From Duganella qianjiadongensis (lineage in GTDB: Bacteria; Pseudomonadota; Gammaproteobacteria; Burkholderiales; Burkholderiaceae_D): a DNA stretch of 64,000 nt. The number at the start of each line of letters is the position of its first letter. Within the stretch, counting starts at the first letter, position 1. The stretch covers positions 1 through 64,000 of the forward strand of contig NZ_WWCM01000017.1 of assembly GCF_009857915.1 (NCBI RefSeq), in the 5' to 3' direction. Below the pieces are notes generated by a model. The model did not search any database and was not told the DNA's origin. It saw only the letters and a list, made by a program, of their open reading frames with translations. A program made the position numbers and the translations under genes. This document shows positions 55,012-64,000 of the stretch, piece after piece.

Positions 55012-55621
55012 CCGCCTGGCTGGCGACAGTGCCGGTGCTAGCGGCCTGCATGCCCTGCCAGCGCGGTGCAAGGCCGTGTTCGATCTGGAACAGGTCGAGC
55101 ACGCGTGCCACCGTGTGGTCCACCATGTCAGCGATGCTGGCAGGCTGGTGATAGAAACTAGGCAGTGGCGGGAAGATGATGCCGCCCATTTCCGTGACGG
55201 CTGTCATATTGCGCAGGTGCGCCAGATTGAACGGCGTTTCGCGCACCATCAGCACGAGCCGGCGACGCTCCTTGAGCACCACATCGGCCGCGCGGGCAAT
55301 CAGGTTATCGGCTAAGCCATGGGCCACGGAGGCCAGGGTTTTCATCGAGCAGGGGGCGATGATCATGCCATCGGACTGGAACGAGCCGCTGGCCACGCTG
55401 GCGCCGATGTCGCGCACCTTGTGCACCACATGGGCCAGCGCTTCCACCTCGCGCTTCTGCAGGCCGGTTTCCTGATGCAAAGTCAGGATGGCTGCGTCGG
55501 ACAGGATCAGGTGGCTTTCGATGCCGGGGGCATCGCGTAAAAATTGCAGCAGACGCAAGCCATACACGGCGCCGGTGGCACCGGTAATGGCTACAACGAT
55601 ACGCCGCGGACGATCAGGCAT
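54983..55621 (-). CDS. ubiX: Flavin prenyltransferase UbiX
   Basis: UbiX makes prenylated FMN, the cofactor that UbiD uses to decarboxylate the ubiquinone precursor. The 212-residue product has the family signatures VVAITGATGAVYGLRLLQFL, MIIAPCSMKTLASVAHGLAD, VLKERRRLVLMVRETPFNLA and HLRNMTAVTEMGGIIFPPLP with FYHQPASIADMVDHTVARVL. The tail after about residue 185 is variable and rich in Ala, Ser and Thr. The start overlaps the grxD stop by eight bases, so the two are probably cotranscribed. Confidence 0.95.
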   Translation of the reverse strand: MPDRPRRIVVAITGATGAVYGLRLLQFLRDAPGIESHLILSDAAILTLHQETGLQKREVEALAHVVHKVRDIGASVASGSFQSDGMIIAPCSMKTLASVAHGLADNLIARAADVVLKERRRLVLMVRETPFNLAHLRNMTAVTEMGGIIFPPLPSFYHQPASIADMVDHTVARVLDLFQIEHGLAPRWQGMQAASTGTVASQAASAGRTTGR

Positions 55622-55928
55622 CGAGCAGGGCTTTCAGCTCGCCCGATTCGTACATCTCGGTCATGATGTCCGAGCCGCCGATGAATTCACCGTTGACGTA
55701 CAGCTGCGGAATGGTGGGCCAGTTCGAGTATTCCTTGATGCCCTGACGCACTTCCGGATCATCCAGCACGTTCACGGTTGCAATGTTTTCAACGCCGCAG
55801 GCTTTCAGAATCTGGATGGCACGGCCGGAAAAGCCGCATTGCGGGAACTGGGCAGTGCCCTTCATGAACAGCACCACTTTGGTGTTGCTCACAGTGTCTT
55901 TGATCCAGGTTTTTACGTCGTCGCTCAT
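55614..55928 (-). CDS. grxD: Monothiol glutaredoxin (Grx4 type)
   Basis: A 104-residue monothiol glutaredoxin that carries 2Fe-2S clusters bridged with glutathione. The active-site motif CGFS lies in FPQCGFSGRAIQILKACGVE, preceded by VVLFMKGTAQ; the glutathione-binding WPTIPQLYVNGEFIGGSDIM follows. I chose ATG 55928; a longer frame extends into tex. It lies 70 bases downstream of the tex stop and overlaps ubiX by eight bases. Confidence 0.96.
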   Translation of the reverse strand: MSDDVKTWIKDTVSNTKVVLFMKGTAQFPQCGFSGRAIQILKACGVENIATVNVLDDPEVRQGIKEYSNWPTIPQLYVNGEFIGGSDIMTEMYESGELKALLDA

Positions 55929-55998
55929 GGCTACCTCAGTGTAAAGATGTATTGAATCTCGATATTTTATAAGAAAATGCCCAAGGCCGTATTTTGCC

Positions 55999-58347
55999 TC
56001 AGGAGCGCAGCTTGGCGAAGGCGGCGGCCATGCTGCCGCCCAGCGGTTCGGCTTTGGCCGTCTGCTTGCTATGCTGGCCCATGCTGCGGCGGTCATTGCG
56101 GTCGGCACGCTGCTGCGGGTTGCTGCCCGCCACAGGGGCGCTGTCGCTCAGGCGCATGGTCAGGGCGATACGTTTGCGCTTGGCATCGACTTCCAGCACT
56201 TTGACTTTCACCACCTGCCCGGCTTTGACCACGGTGTGCGGGTCTTTGACGAAGCTGTTCGACAGCGCGGAAATGTGTACCAGACCATCCTGATGCACGC
56301 CGATATCGACAAACGCGCCGAACGCTGCCACATTGGTGACCACGCCTTCGAGGATCATGTCGGGACGCAGGTCGCTGATTTCTTCCACGCCGTCCTTGAA
56401 AGTGGCGGTGGTGAACTCGGGACGGGGATCGCGCCCCGGTTTTTCCAGTTCCTTCAGGATGTCGCTAATGGTCGGCACACCGAACTGTGCGTCGGCATAT
56501 TTGGCCGGCTGCAGTGTCTTGATCAGGCTGGTTTCACCGATCACGGCCTTGATGTCCTTGTTAATGTCGCGCAGGATTTTTTCCACCAGCGGGTAGGATT
56601 CCGGGTGCACGGCGGAGGCGTCGAGCGGGTTTTCGCCGCCCATCACGCGCAGGAAGCCGGCCGCCTGTTCGAAGGTCTTGTCACCGAGACGGGGTACGGC
56701 TTTCAGCGCGGCGCGGTTAGGGAAAGCGCCCTTGGCATCGCGGTAGTTGACGATGGCTTGCGCCACCGAGGCGGACAGGCCGGACACCCGCGTCAGCAGG
56801 GGCACCGAGGCCGTGTTGACGTCGACCCCTACCGCATTCACGCAATCTTCCACCACGGCATCAAGACTGCGCGCCAGCTGGGTTTGCGACACATCGTGCT
56901 GGTACTGGCCCACACCGATCGATTTCGGATCGATTTTCACCAGTTCGGCCAGCGGGTCCTGCAGGCGGCGCGCAATCGAGACGGCGCCGCGCAGCGACAC
57001 ATCCATCTCCGGCAGTTCGCGCGAAGCGAATTCCGACGCCGAGTACACCGACGCCCCCGCTTCCGACACGACGATCTTGTTCATTTTCTGTTCCGGATAC
57101 AGCTTGATCAGTTCCTGCGCCAGCTTATCCGTTTCGCGCGAGGCCGTGCCGTTACCGATGGAAATCAGCGACACCTTGTGCTTGATGGCCAGCTGGCCCA
57201 GCGTATGCAGCGATCCGTGCCAGTCGTTTTTCGGCTGGTGCGGGTAGATCACGGCCGTATCGACCACCTTGCCGGTGGCATCGACCACGGCCACTTTGAC
57301 GCCCGTGCGCAAGCCCGGGTCCAGCCCCATGGTGGCGCGCTGGCCAGCCGGTGCCGCCAGCAGCAGGGCTTTCAGATTGGTGGCGAACACATTGATGGCC
57401 GACTGTTCGGCCGCTTCGCGCAGCGCGCCCATCAGTTCGGTTTCCAGATGCATGAAGCTCTTCACGCGCCAGGTCCAGCGCGCCGTGTCGCACAGCCATT
57501 TGTCGGCAGGACGGCCCGCCTGTCTGATGCCGAAACGGGCCGCAATCCGGCTTTCGCAGGGGTTGTGCGGCGCATCCCATTTCGGTTTTTCCGGCTCGGA
57601 GTCCAGCCGCAGGGTCACGTCCAGCATGCCTTCGCGGCGGCCGCGCAGCAGGGCCAGCGCGCGGTGCGAGGGAATGCTGCTGAGGTTTTCCGTGTAATCG
57701 AAGTAGTCGGCGAATTTTTCGCCTTCTTCCTGCTTGCCCTCGACGACCCTGGATTCAACAATACCGTGCTCCTGCACATATTCGCGCAAGGATTGCAGCA
57801 GGGTAGCGTCTTCGGCAAAGCGCTCCATCAGTATCTGGCGCGCGCCATCGAGCGCGGCCTTGTTGTCGGCCACGCCGGGATTGTTGCCGTCGGCCGACTC
57901 GAACGGTGCGCGCAGGTATTTGCCCGCTTCCGCTTCCGGATCCAGTGCAGGATTGCCCAGCAGGCTTTCGGCCAGCGGCGCCAGCCCCGCTTCGATGGCG
58001 ATCTGGGCCTTGGTGCGGCGTTTCGGCTTGTAGGGCAGGTACAGGTCTTCCAGCCGGGTCTTGTCTTCGGCGTGCATGACGGCCTCGAGCAGTTCCGGCG
58101 TCATCTTGTTCTGCTCGGTAATCGAGGCAATGATGGCGGCGCGGCGGTCTTCCAGCTCGCGCAGATAGCGCAGCCGCTCTTCCAGCAGGCGCAACTGGGT
58201 ATCGTCCAGTCCGCCCGTCACTTCCTTACGGTAGCGGGCAATAAACGGCACGGTGGCGCCTTCGTCGAGCAGGGCGACGGCGGCGGCAACTTGCGGGGCT
58301 TTGCAGTTGAGTTCAGTGGCGAGACGTTGTTCTATGGTAGGCAGCAT
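55999..58347 (-). CDS. tex: Tex-family RNA-binding transcription accessory protein
   Basis: A 782-residue nucleic-acid-binding protein related to yeast Spt6. In order: an N-terminal helical region (QRLATELNCKAPQVAAAVAL, GATVPFIARYRKEVTGGLDD), a YqgF-like fold (MGLDPGLRTGVKVAVVDATG), tandem helix-hairpin-helix motifs (VGVDVNTASVPLLTRVSGLS) and a C-terminal S1 RNA-binding domain (GVVTNVAAFGAFVDIGVHQD, VKVKVLEVDAKRKRIALTMR). It is cytoplasmic and thought to act in transcription. GAGGA precedes the ATG. Confidence 0.95.
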   Translation of the reverse strand: MLPTIEQRLATELNCKAPQVAAAVALLDEGATVPFIARYRKEVTGGLDDTQLRLLEERLRYLRELEDRRAAIIASITEQNKMTPELLEAVMHAEDKTRLEDLYLPYKPKRRTKAQIAIEAGLAPLAESLLGNPALDPEAEAGKYLRAPFESADGNNPGVADNKAALDGARQILMERFAEDATLLQSLREYVQEHGIVESRVVEGKQEEGEKFADYFDYTENLSSIPSHRALALLRGRREGMLDVTLRLDSEPEKPKWDAPHNPCESRIAARFGIRQAGRPADKWLCDTARWTWRVKSFMHLETELMGALREAAEQSAINVFATNLKALLLAAPAGQRATMGLDPGLRTGVKVAVVDATGKVVDTAVIYPHQPKNDWHGSLHTLGQLAIKHKVSLISIGNGTASRETDKLAQELIKLYPEQKMNKIVVSEAGASVYSASEFASRELPEMDVSLRGAVSIARRLQDPLAELVKIDPKSIGVGQYQHDVSQTQLARSLDAVVEDCVNAVGVDVNTASVPLLTRVSGLSASVAQAIVNYRDAKGAFPNRAALKAVPRLGDKTFEQAAGFLRVMGGENPLDASAVHPESYPLVEKILRDINKDIKAVIGETSLIKTLQPAKYADAQFGVPTISDILKELEKPGRDPRPEFTTATFKDGVEEISDLRPDMILEGVVTNVAAFGAFVDIGVHQDGLVHISALSNSFVKDPHTVVKAGQVVKVKVLEVDAKRKRIALTMRLSDSAPVAGSNPQQRADRNDRRSMGQHSKQTAKAEPLGGSMAAAFAKLRS

Positions 58348-58555
58348 GGACGGTATTCCTCAGCAATCAAGCTCGGAATGATACGCAATCGGCGCGAATC
58401 TGCCAGTCTTGACAGCCGGTGGTCTGTGTGTACCCGTTGCGTGCAGGGCGCATGAGCGCACGAAAAATGGGGAAATATGAAGAATCCGCAAACATAAAAG
58501 CGTGTATGGCGGATAATATCGCCTGTTGCTGTTTTTGAACCATCTTTGACCAACA

Positions 58556-61500
58556 ATGCGACCCATGGATTTAACCCGCGACGACGCCCCTGCTGCTCCC
58601 GCTGCACCTGCGCGCCCTGCGCCGCCTGCGAATCAATTGTCGTACGCTGTCGCCACCTGGCTGCAGCGGGTGGATGCGGCAGCGCATCCCAAGGCCAAAC
58701 TGCATACCCCGCCGCCGGAAGCGGACCCCAAGCTGTCTGCCCATAAACTGATTTATGTGATGGCGCCCACCAGCGGCGGCCGTCATGTGGCGCTGTGCCT
58801 GTACAAGGCGCGCCTGAAGCCGAATGGCGATGTCGCTGCGGCCAGTCCGGTGAGCGAAATTTTTTCGCTGCTGTCGGCCCCGCCCAGCTTTTTGTCGCCC
58901 GGCGACGAAGACCTGATCCGTTTCTTTGTGGCCATGCGCAGTGGCGCCAGCTCGCAGACGGGCTCGGCAACTGAACCGCGCGGCAAGATCGGTGCGGCCC
59001 TGCTGGCGATGCTGGCCGAGCAGGATAAATTGCTTTGGGCAAACTCGTGGGCCGATGTGGGTAATGGTCTGGTCTACCCGCTCAAAGGCGGGGTGATGCG
59101 CGAGGCGCATCTGGCATGGCGCGAAGAAGGCAAGGGGCTGCGGCTGGGCTGGCAGGTGCAGGCGCCGCCCAATGCGCGTCATAGCGGCGCCGATCAGGTC
59201 GACTACATGCTGCCGACCGATCCGCCTTGGTATATCGACAATCTGTCCTGTGGCGTGCTGCAGCTGAATCAGGGCGGCGCCCAGATTCCGCTGGCCGATC
59301 TGCAGGCGCTCGTGGCGCAAGCCCCGTTGCTGACCAATAACGAAAAGCTGCGCGTATCGCAGCTGCTGCTGGCGCACGGCCTGCAGCAGCTGATGCCGCT
59401 GCCGCAACCTTTGCCGCAGCGCCTGCGTGACGATGTGTTGCCGCGTGCCGTGCTGACGCTGGACGCCGCCATGCTGGCCGATGGTTCCATCCAGCGCTGG
59501 CATGATTTTGCCGTGCTGTCGTTCGACTACGATGGCGAGCGGGTATCGTTCGACCCGTCCCAGCGTGTGGTGCGGCAGAAGGGCGACGTGACGGAAATTA
59601 TCCAGCGTAACGAAACGGCGGAAGCAGCGGCGCTGGCCTTGCTGCAGGAACGCCAGTTTGTGGCGCCGGCTACCTTGCCGCTGAGCAGCGTCAAAGGTGG
59701 ATTATTGCTGCCATCGCAAGCCGAGTGGATACGTTTTGGCCGCGACGGCATCGCTGATCTGCGTGCAGCGGGCTGGAAGATCGAAAAAACCACCAAATAC
59801 CGCTACGACCTGACGGAAGTGGGCGACTGGTTTGCCGAAGTGGAGCAGGACCCGGCCGATGGCGGCCATGCGTGGTTCGAGCTGGAACTGGGCATTAATG
59901 TAGAACAGGAACGGGTGTCGCTGCTGCCGCTGCTGGTCCAGCTGATCCGCAATGCGCCCAACGATTTCGCGCCGAAAGTCATCGCCCAGCATGGCGATGA
60001 AGACCAGATGCTGGCCGTGCTGGCCGATGGCCGCCGCGTAGCGCTGCCATGGGCGCGCGTGCGGCCTATCCTGAATACGCTGGGCGAGCTGTATTTCAGC
60101 GACAAGATCAAGCCTACCCTGCGCATGACCAGCCTCGATGCCGCCCGTCTGGACGAGCTGGCCCGTTCGGTGGACATGGCGTGGACCGGTGGCGATGAGC
60201 TGCGCGAAATGGGCGCCCGTCTGAACCAGTTCGGCTCGATCAAGCGTATCGCCACGCCGGCCGGCCTGCAGGCGACCCTGCGCGACTACCAGACGGACGG
60301 TCTGTCGTGGATGCAGTTCCTGCGCGAATACGGCTTTGCTGGCATCCTGGCCGACGACATGGGCTTGGGCAAGACCGTGCAGACGCTGGCCCACATTCTG
60401 GTGGAAAAAGAAGCCGGCCGTCTGACGGCGCCCGCGCTGGTGATTGCGCCGACCAGCCTGATGGGCAACTGGCAGGAAGAGGCGGCCCGCTTCGCGCCCA
60501 GTCTGCGCGTGCTGCTGTTGCAGGGCAAGGAGCGTATGGGCCAGTTCGACCAGATCGCCGAAGCCGATCTGGTGCTGACCACCTACGCGCTGCTGCCGCG
60601 CGACGAGGAAAAGCTGCGCGAGCATGATTTCCATCTGGTCATCCTCGACGAATCGCACTACATCAAGAATACCCGCAGCAAGGCAGCCCAGAGCGCCGGC
60701 CTGCTGAAAGCCCGTCACCGCCTGTGCCTGTCCGGCACGCCGCTGGAAAACCATCTGGGCGAGCTGTGGTCGCAGTTCCACTTCCTGCTGCCGGGCTTGC
60801 TGGGCGATGAAAAAGGCTTCAACACGGTATTCCGCCATCCGATCGAACGGCAGGACGACCCGCTGCGGCGCGCTCTGCTGAACCGCCGCATCAAGCCTTT
60901 CCTGCTGCGTCGGACCAAGGACCATGTGGCCAAGGAATTGCCGCCGAAGACGGAAATGGTGCGCAAGGTGGAACTCACGGGTGCCCAGCGCGACCTGTAC
61001 GAAACCGTGCGGCTGGCGATGGACCAGAAAGTGCGCGAGGAAATCGACCGCAAGGGCGTGGCGCGCAGCCAGATCGTGATACTGGAAGCGCTGCTCAAGC
61101 TGCGTCAGGTGTGCTGCGATCCCCGTCTGGTGAAATCGCTGAGCGGCAAGAAAGCGGCTGCACCGTCGGCCAAGCTGGTCGATCTGATGCAGATGGTGGA
61201 AGACCTGCTGGAAGAAAAACGCAAGATTCTGGTGTTCTCGCAGTTCACCAGCATGCTCGAACTGATACAGGAAGAACTCGAAGAACGCGATATTCCGTAT
61301 GCGCTGCTGACCGGCGATACCAAGGACCGTAGCGCGCAGGTAGCAGCGTTCCAGCAGGGCGCCGTGCCGATCTTCCTGATCAGCCTGAAAGCGGGCGGTG
61401 TGGGCCTGAACCTGACGGCGGCCGATACCGTGATCCACTACGATCCGTGGTGGAATCCGGCAGCGGAAAATCAGGCCACCGACCGGGCCTGGCGTATCGG

Positions 61501-61681
61501 TCAGGACAAGCCGGTGTTTGTCTACAAGCTGATCGCCAAAGGCACGCTGGAAGAGAAGATACAGCTGCTGCAGCAGAAAAAATCCGATCTGGCCCAGTCG
61601 ATACTGGCCGAAGGCGAGTCGCAGAAGATGGCGCTGACACAGGAAGACCTGCAGCAGATTTTTGCACCGCTGGTGGAATAA
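58556..61681 (+). CDS. SNF2-family DEAD/DEAH ATP-dependent helicase
   Basis: A 1041-residue cytoplasmic protein. The N-terminal 550 residues have a Pro/Ala-rich start and a poorly known bacterial SNF2-associated region. The C-terminal half has the two ATPase lobes: Walker A in ADDMGLGKTVQTLAHILVEK near residue 600, VIAPTSLMGNWQEE, the DEAH-like box VILDESHYIKN near 696, LSGTPLENHLGELWSQFHFL, and helicase motifs V-VI in ISLKAGGVGLNLTAADTVIH and RAWRIGQDKPVFVYKLIAKG. Such proteins remodel or translocate on DNA; the role of this subgroup is not established. Its stop overlaps the start of the histidine kinase gene. Confidence 0.92.
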   Translation: MRPMDLTRDDAPAAPAAPARPAPPANQLSYAVATWLQRVDAAAHPKAKLHTPPPEADPKLSAHKLIYVMAPTSGGRHVALCLYKARLKPNGDVAAASPVSEIFSLLSAPPSFLSPGDEDLIRFFVAMRSGASSQTGSATEPRGKIGAALLAMLAEQDKLLWANSWADVGNGLVYPLKGGVMREAHLAWREEGKGLRLGWQVQAPPNARHSGADQVDYMLPTDPPWYIDNLSCGVLQLNQGGAQIPLADLQALVAQAPLLTNNEKLRVSQLLLAHGLQQLMPLPQPLPQRLRDDVLPRAVLTLDAAMLADGSIQRWHDFAVLSFDYDGERVSFDPSQRVVRQKGDVTEIIQRNETAEAAALALLQERQFVAPATLPLSSVKGGLLLPSQAEWIRFGRDGIADLRAAGWKIEKTTKYRYDLTEVGDWFAEVEQDPADGGHAWFELELGINVEQERVSLLPLLVQLIRNAPNDFAPKVIAQHGDEDQMLAVLADGRRVALPWARVRPILNTLGELYFSDKIKPTLRMTSLDAARLDELARSVDMAWTGGDELREMGARLNQFGSIKRIATPAGLQATLRDYQTDGLSWMQFLREYGFAGILADDMGLGKTVQTLAHILVEKEAGRLTAPALVIAPTSLMGNWQEEAARFAPSLRVLLLQGKERMGQFDQIAEADLVLTTYALLPRDEEKLREHDFHLVILDESHYIKNTRSKAAQSAGLLKARHRLCLSGTPLENHLGELWSQFHFLLPGLLGDEKGFNTVFRHPIERQDDPLRRALLNRRIKPFLLRRTKDHVAKELPPKTEMVRKVELTGAQRDLYETVRLAMDQKVREEIDRKGVARSQIVILEALLKLRQVCCDPRLVKSLSGKKAAAPSAKLVDLMQMVEDLLEEKRKILVFSQFTSMLELIQEELEERDIPYALLTGDTKDRSAQVAAFQQGAVPIFLISLKAGGVGLNLTAADTVIHYDPWWNPAAENQATDRAWRIGQDKPVFVYKLIAKGTLEEKIQLLQQKKSDLAQSILAEGESQKMALTQEDLQQIFAPLVE

Positions 61682-62769
61682 TGAACGGCCGCGCCGAACT
61701 GGAAGCCGCTCTGGCGGCAGCGCAGGCCGAGCTGCAGCGCTGCCGCGAATGGCTGGCCTACAGCGAGGAAGCCAGTTTTATTGCCGATGCAGGGGGCCTG
61801 ATCTGGCTGAGTCCGGCCTGCGAGCGGCAGTTCGGCTACACGCTGGCCGGCGCGCAGGCGCTGGCCGCACCGCTGCTGGCAGCCCTGCCGGTCCGGCTGG
61901 CCCGCTATGCAGACGGCGACGTTACGCGCTGGCAGGTGCGGCGCGCGCTGCAGTTGTCGCATGCCGATGGTCATCTGCTGTCGCTGGAAATCATCACCAC
62001 CCTGATGCCGGAAGCTGACGGTAGGCTGCGGCGCATCCATGGCATCGTGCGCGACATGACCGAGGCGCAGGCGCTAGCGGTGCAGCAGAAGCAGTTCACT
62101 TCCATGCTGTCGCACGAATTCCGCACGCCGCTGGCGGTGATCGATGGCGCTGCGCAGTTGCTGGAAATGACGGGCAAAGATCACGATGAAAGCACGCGCA
62201 AGCGCTACCGCAAGATCCAGACGGCAGCCGACCGTCTGCTGGCGCTGGTGGACGAACATCTGACACCCCAGCGCATGGCGGCTATCGGCCGCGAGCGCCA
62301 TCCCGATCAGGTAGCGCCAGCCAGTCTGCTGCAGGCGGCCGTTCAGCAGGCCGGCAGCCGGCGCGCCAGTCTGACGCTGGCGCTGGGGAATCTGCCGGCG
62401 CAGCTGCGCTGCGACCCGGCTGGCCTGCGGCTATGCCTTGATATACTGCTCGATAACGCCATCAAGTACACGCCGGCGGAGTCTGCCATCGAAGTGAGCG
62501 GCCGTATGGCGGCAGGCGGTGGACTGGAAATGCTGGTGCGCGACCATGGCGGCGGCGTGGCCGAGGCTGAACTGGGTCAGATTTTCCAGAAAGCGTATCG
62601 CGGAAACAACGCTGCCCATGTGGCTGGTTCAGGTTTAGGTTTGTACATGGCTGGCGCAGTAATCGAGGTTCATGGTGGTATGCTGACAGCGCGTTATGCT
62701 GAAGGCGGGGGCATGGAATTCCGTATTTGGTTGCCAATTGCTAGTGAAGCAGGGAAAGTTCTTGCTTAG
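61681..62769 (+). CDS. Cytosolic PAS-domain sensor histidine kinase
   Basis: The 362-residue kinase has no membrane helix. It has an N-terminal PAS domain (EASFIADAGGLIWLSPACER, then RIHGIVRDMTEAQAL), HisKA with the phospho-His in MLSHEFRTPLAVIDGAAQLL, and HATPase with LDILLDNAIKYTP (N box), RDHGGGV (G1) and GSGLGLYMAGAVIEVHGG (G2). ATG 61681 overlaps the helicase stop by one base, so translation may be coupled. Its probable partner is the response regulator 92 bases downstream. Confidence 0.9.
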   Translation: MNGRAELEAALAAAQAELQRCREWLAYSEEASFIADAGGLIWLSPACERQFGYTLAGAQALAAPLLAALPVRLARYADGDVTRWQVRRALQLSHADGHLLSLEIITTLMPEADGRLRRIHGIVRDMTEAQALAVQQKQFTSMLSHEFRTPLAVIDGAAQLLEMTGKDHDESTRKRYRKIQTAADRLLALVDEHLTPQRMAAIGRERHPDQVAPASLLQAAVQQAGSRRASLTLALGNLPAQLRCDPAGLRLCLDILLDNAIKYTPAESAIEVSGRMAAGGGLEMLVRDHGGGVAEAELGQIFQKAYRGNNAAHVAGSGLGLYMAGAVIEVHGGMLTARYAEGGGMEFRIWLPIASEAGKVLA

Positions 62770-62861
62770 TAAGGTTGCAGCAGTGATAATTCCTTAACGC
62801 AAGCCATTCTGGCAGGGCGGGGCTGGGCACGTTGCTCGGATTTAGAATTCATGGCGCATCA

Positions 62862-63542
62862 ATGACGCAGATACTCATCGTAGAAGACAATCTGGACTAT
62901 GCCGAGGAAATGGCAGAGTTTCTGGTTGAGCTCAAGCATGAGGTACGTATCACCAATAGTGCCAGCGAAATGTGGTCGGCCCTGAGCCAGGGCAATGTCG
63001 GCGTGGTCGTGCTCGATCTGGGCCTGCCCGACGAAGACGGTTTTAACGTGATTCCCCGCATGCGCCAGCTGTACCCGCAGATCGGCCTGCTGGTGCTGAC
63101 GGGCCGGGTGGCCTTCGATAACCGCATACTGGGTCTGCGCCTGGGCGCTGACCACTATCTGACCAAACCCATCAAATTCCCTGAGCTGGCAGCCCATATC
63201 GAGGCGCTCAATCGCCGTGTGGGGCCGCAGGAAGCGGCTCCGGTGCTGAGCAAATGGACCTTGCGCGTCAGTGCGCGCCAGCTGGAGCTGGAAGGCAGCA
63301 AGATCACGCTGACGGAAAAAGAATGCAATTTCCTCCATCTGCTGACCATCAATACCCGTCCCGTGCCGCGTCAGGTGATCGTGGCCGGCATAGGCGGCGA
63401 TGATCCTGATGCAGGGCGCCGGGTCGATATGCTGGTCTACCGCCTGCGCAAGAAAGCGCGCACGGGTCTGGGGCAGGATCTGCCGCTGCGCAGCGCCTAT
63501 GGCGAAGGCTACAGCCTGTCCGCCAGCTTCAATCTTTCCTGA
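62862..63542 (+). CDS. OmpR-family response regulator
   Basis: The 226-residue regulator has a receiver domain (acidic pocket E8 and D9, phospho-acceptor D52 in VVLDLGLPDEDG, T80, K102 in LTKPIKF) and a C-terminal winged-helix DNA-binding domain (GSKITLTEKECNFLHLLTIN, GRRVDMLVYRLRKKARTGLG). ATG 62862 gives the standard start MTQILIVEDN. It probably receives phosphate from the PAS kinase just upstream; its target genes are unknown. Confidence 0.93.
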   Translation: MTQILIVEDNLDYAEEMAEFLVELKHEVRITNSASEMWSALSQGNVGVVVLDLGLPDEDGFNVIPRMRQLYPQIGLLVLTGRVAFDNRILGLRLGADHYLTKPIKFPELAAHIEALNRRVGPQEAAPVLSKWTLRVSARQLELEGSKITLTEKECNFLHLLTINTRPVPRQVIVAGIGGDDPDAGRRVDMLVYRLRKKARTGLGQDLPLRSAYGEGYSLSASFNLS

Positions 63543-63573
63543 TTTAATTTCCCCCATCCCTTGCATTAAAATA

Positions 63574-63625
63574 GGGACAGAGTCGGTCGATTTTTTACAT
63601 TTCGAAAAATAATCGGGGACAGAGT
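63574..63625 (+). repeat. GGGACAGAGT repeat pair with inverted repeat (RAYT-associated, REP-like)
   Basis: GGGACAGAGT occurs at 63574-63583 and 63616-63625, 42 bases apart. Between the copies, CGATTTTTT and AAAAATAATCG can form an imperfect stem. Motifs containing GGGGACAGA in this form are common near RAYT transposase genes in betaproteobacteria. The pair lies in the 123-base gap before the RAYT gene. Confidence 0.6.
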
Positions 63626-63665
63626 GCGGTAGAATCGTTGCATACCCACTCTGGAGCACCCGTTT

Positions 63666-64000
63666 ATGGCCCGTTTACCGCGCCTGATTGTGCCCGGCCA
63701 GCCTCACCATGTGATTCAGACCGGCAATAACGATCAACTGATATTCCGCGACACGGACGACTACCAGACTTTTCTGGGCTGGCTGCGCACGGCGGCAAAG
63801 AATTACAAGGTGGCCATCCATGCCTATGTGCTGATGCCTAATCACCTGCATCTGCTGGCCACGCCGGCCGATGATCAGGGACTGGGGCAGATGATGCAGT
63901 GGATAGGCCGCTACTACGTGCCCTACTTCAACCAGAAATACGGCCGTAGCGGCACGCTGTGGAATGGCCGCTACAAGACGTCGCTGATCGATGCCGAGCA
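63666..64000 (+). CDS. REP-associated tyrosine transposase (RAYT), partial
   Basis: The first 111 codons of a Y1 (HUH) transposase. It starts MARLPRLIVPGQPHHVIQTG, followed by QLIFRDTDDYQTFLGWLRTA, the HUH metal motif MPNHLHLLATP and GTLWNGRYKTSLIDAE. RAYTs are single-copy domesticated relatives of IS200/IS605 transposases that process REP-like palindromes. The catalytic tyrosine lies beyond the window edge. The upstream GGGACAGAGT repeats are its probable substrate type. Confidence 0.92.
   Translation, partial: MARLPRLIVPGQPHHVIQTGNNDQLIFRDTDDYQTFLGWLRTAAKNYKVAIHAYVLMPNHLHLLATPADDQGLGQMMQWIGRYYVPYFNQKYGRSGTLWNGRYKTSLIDAE

Overview
The window is high-GC chromosomal DNA from a respiring Gram-negative bacterium, most likely a betaproteobacterium of the Oxalobacteraceae (Janthinobacterium / Duganella / Massilia type). 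This rests on the gene complement: ybeD-lipB-lipA, a cbb3 oxidase operon with FNR, hemN and CcoI/CcoS, an ArsR-ArsC-ArsB-ArsH cassette, and a LiuR leucine-catabolism operon with aceK. Family placement is inference. Almost all sequence is coding. There are no rRNA or tRNA genes, CRISPR arrays or complete insertion sequences; one partial RAYT (REP-type transposase) gene runs off the right edge.

Layout. (1) 0-8 kb: a shortened orphan TssE-like gene, an EamA exporter, lipA/lipB, three DnaA boxes, a LysR gene with an internal loss, ybeD, a FecR/DUF6600 secreted protein, a LysE exporter and a DUF808 membrane protein. (2) 8-22 kb: a low-oxygen respiration block with an Aer-like receptor, hemN, a TauE/SafE-like membrane protein, ccoI, ccoS, ccoNOQP, ccoG, ccoH and, after one unusual gene, fnr. 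Perfect FNR boxes precede aer and ccoN, each 41.5 bases from a predicted transcription start, so regulator and targets sit together. (3) 22.5-29 kb: a 1159-residue hybrid histidine kinase, then a Fur-controlled catecholate-type TonB receptor and a PiuC-type oxygenase. (4) 29.9-31.5 kb: three small envelope-type genes with lower GC. (5) 31.6-42.3 kb: a peptidoglycan-recycling island: AmpG-like permease, DigH-type glycosidase, BadF-type amino-sugar kinase, AmiD-type amidase, VanX/DdpX dipeptidase, convergent PBP4 (DacB) with an SpmA/SpmB-like fusion protein, and a peptide-binding protein. (6) 42.3-46.1 kb: an ORF6N gene, a candidate unannotated structured RNA with its own promoter and terminator, and the ars operon. 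(7) 46.2-53.9 kb: a LiuR-controlled acyl-CoA catabolism operon including aceK, with two near-identical LiuR operators. (8) 54-64 kb: a small HTH regulator, ubiX, grxD, tex, a SNF2 helicase overlapping a PAS histidine kinase, a response regulator, and the RAYT gene.

The points most worth checking are the candidate RNA at 43.0-43.3 kb, the DnaA-box cluster at 3.2-3.3 kb away from any dnaA gene, the peptidoglycan island, and the non-respiratory gene between ccoH and fnr. No wholly new multi-gene defence or mobile system was seen.
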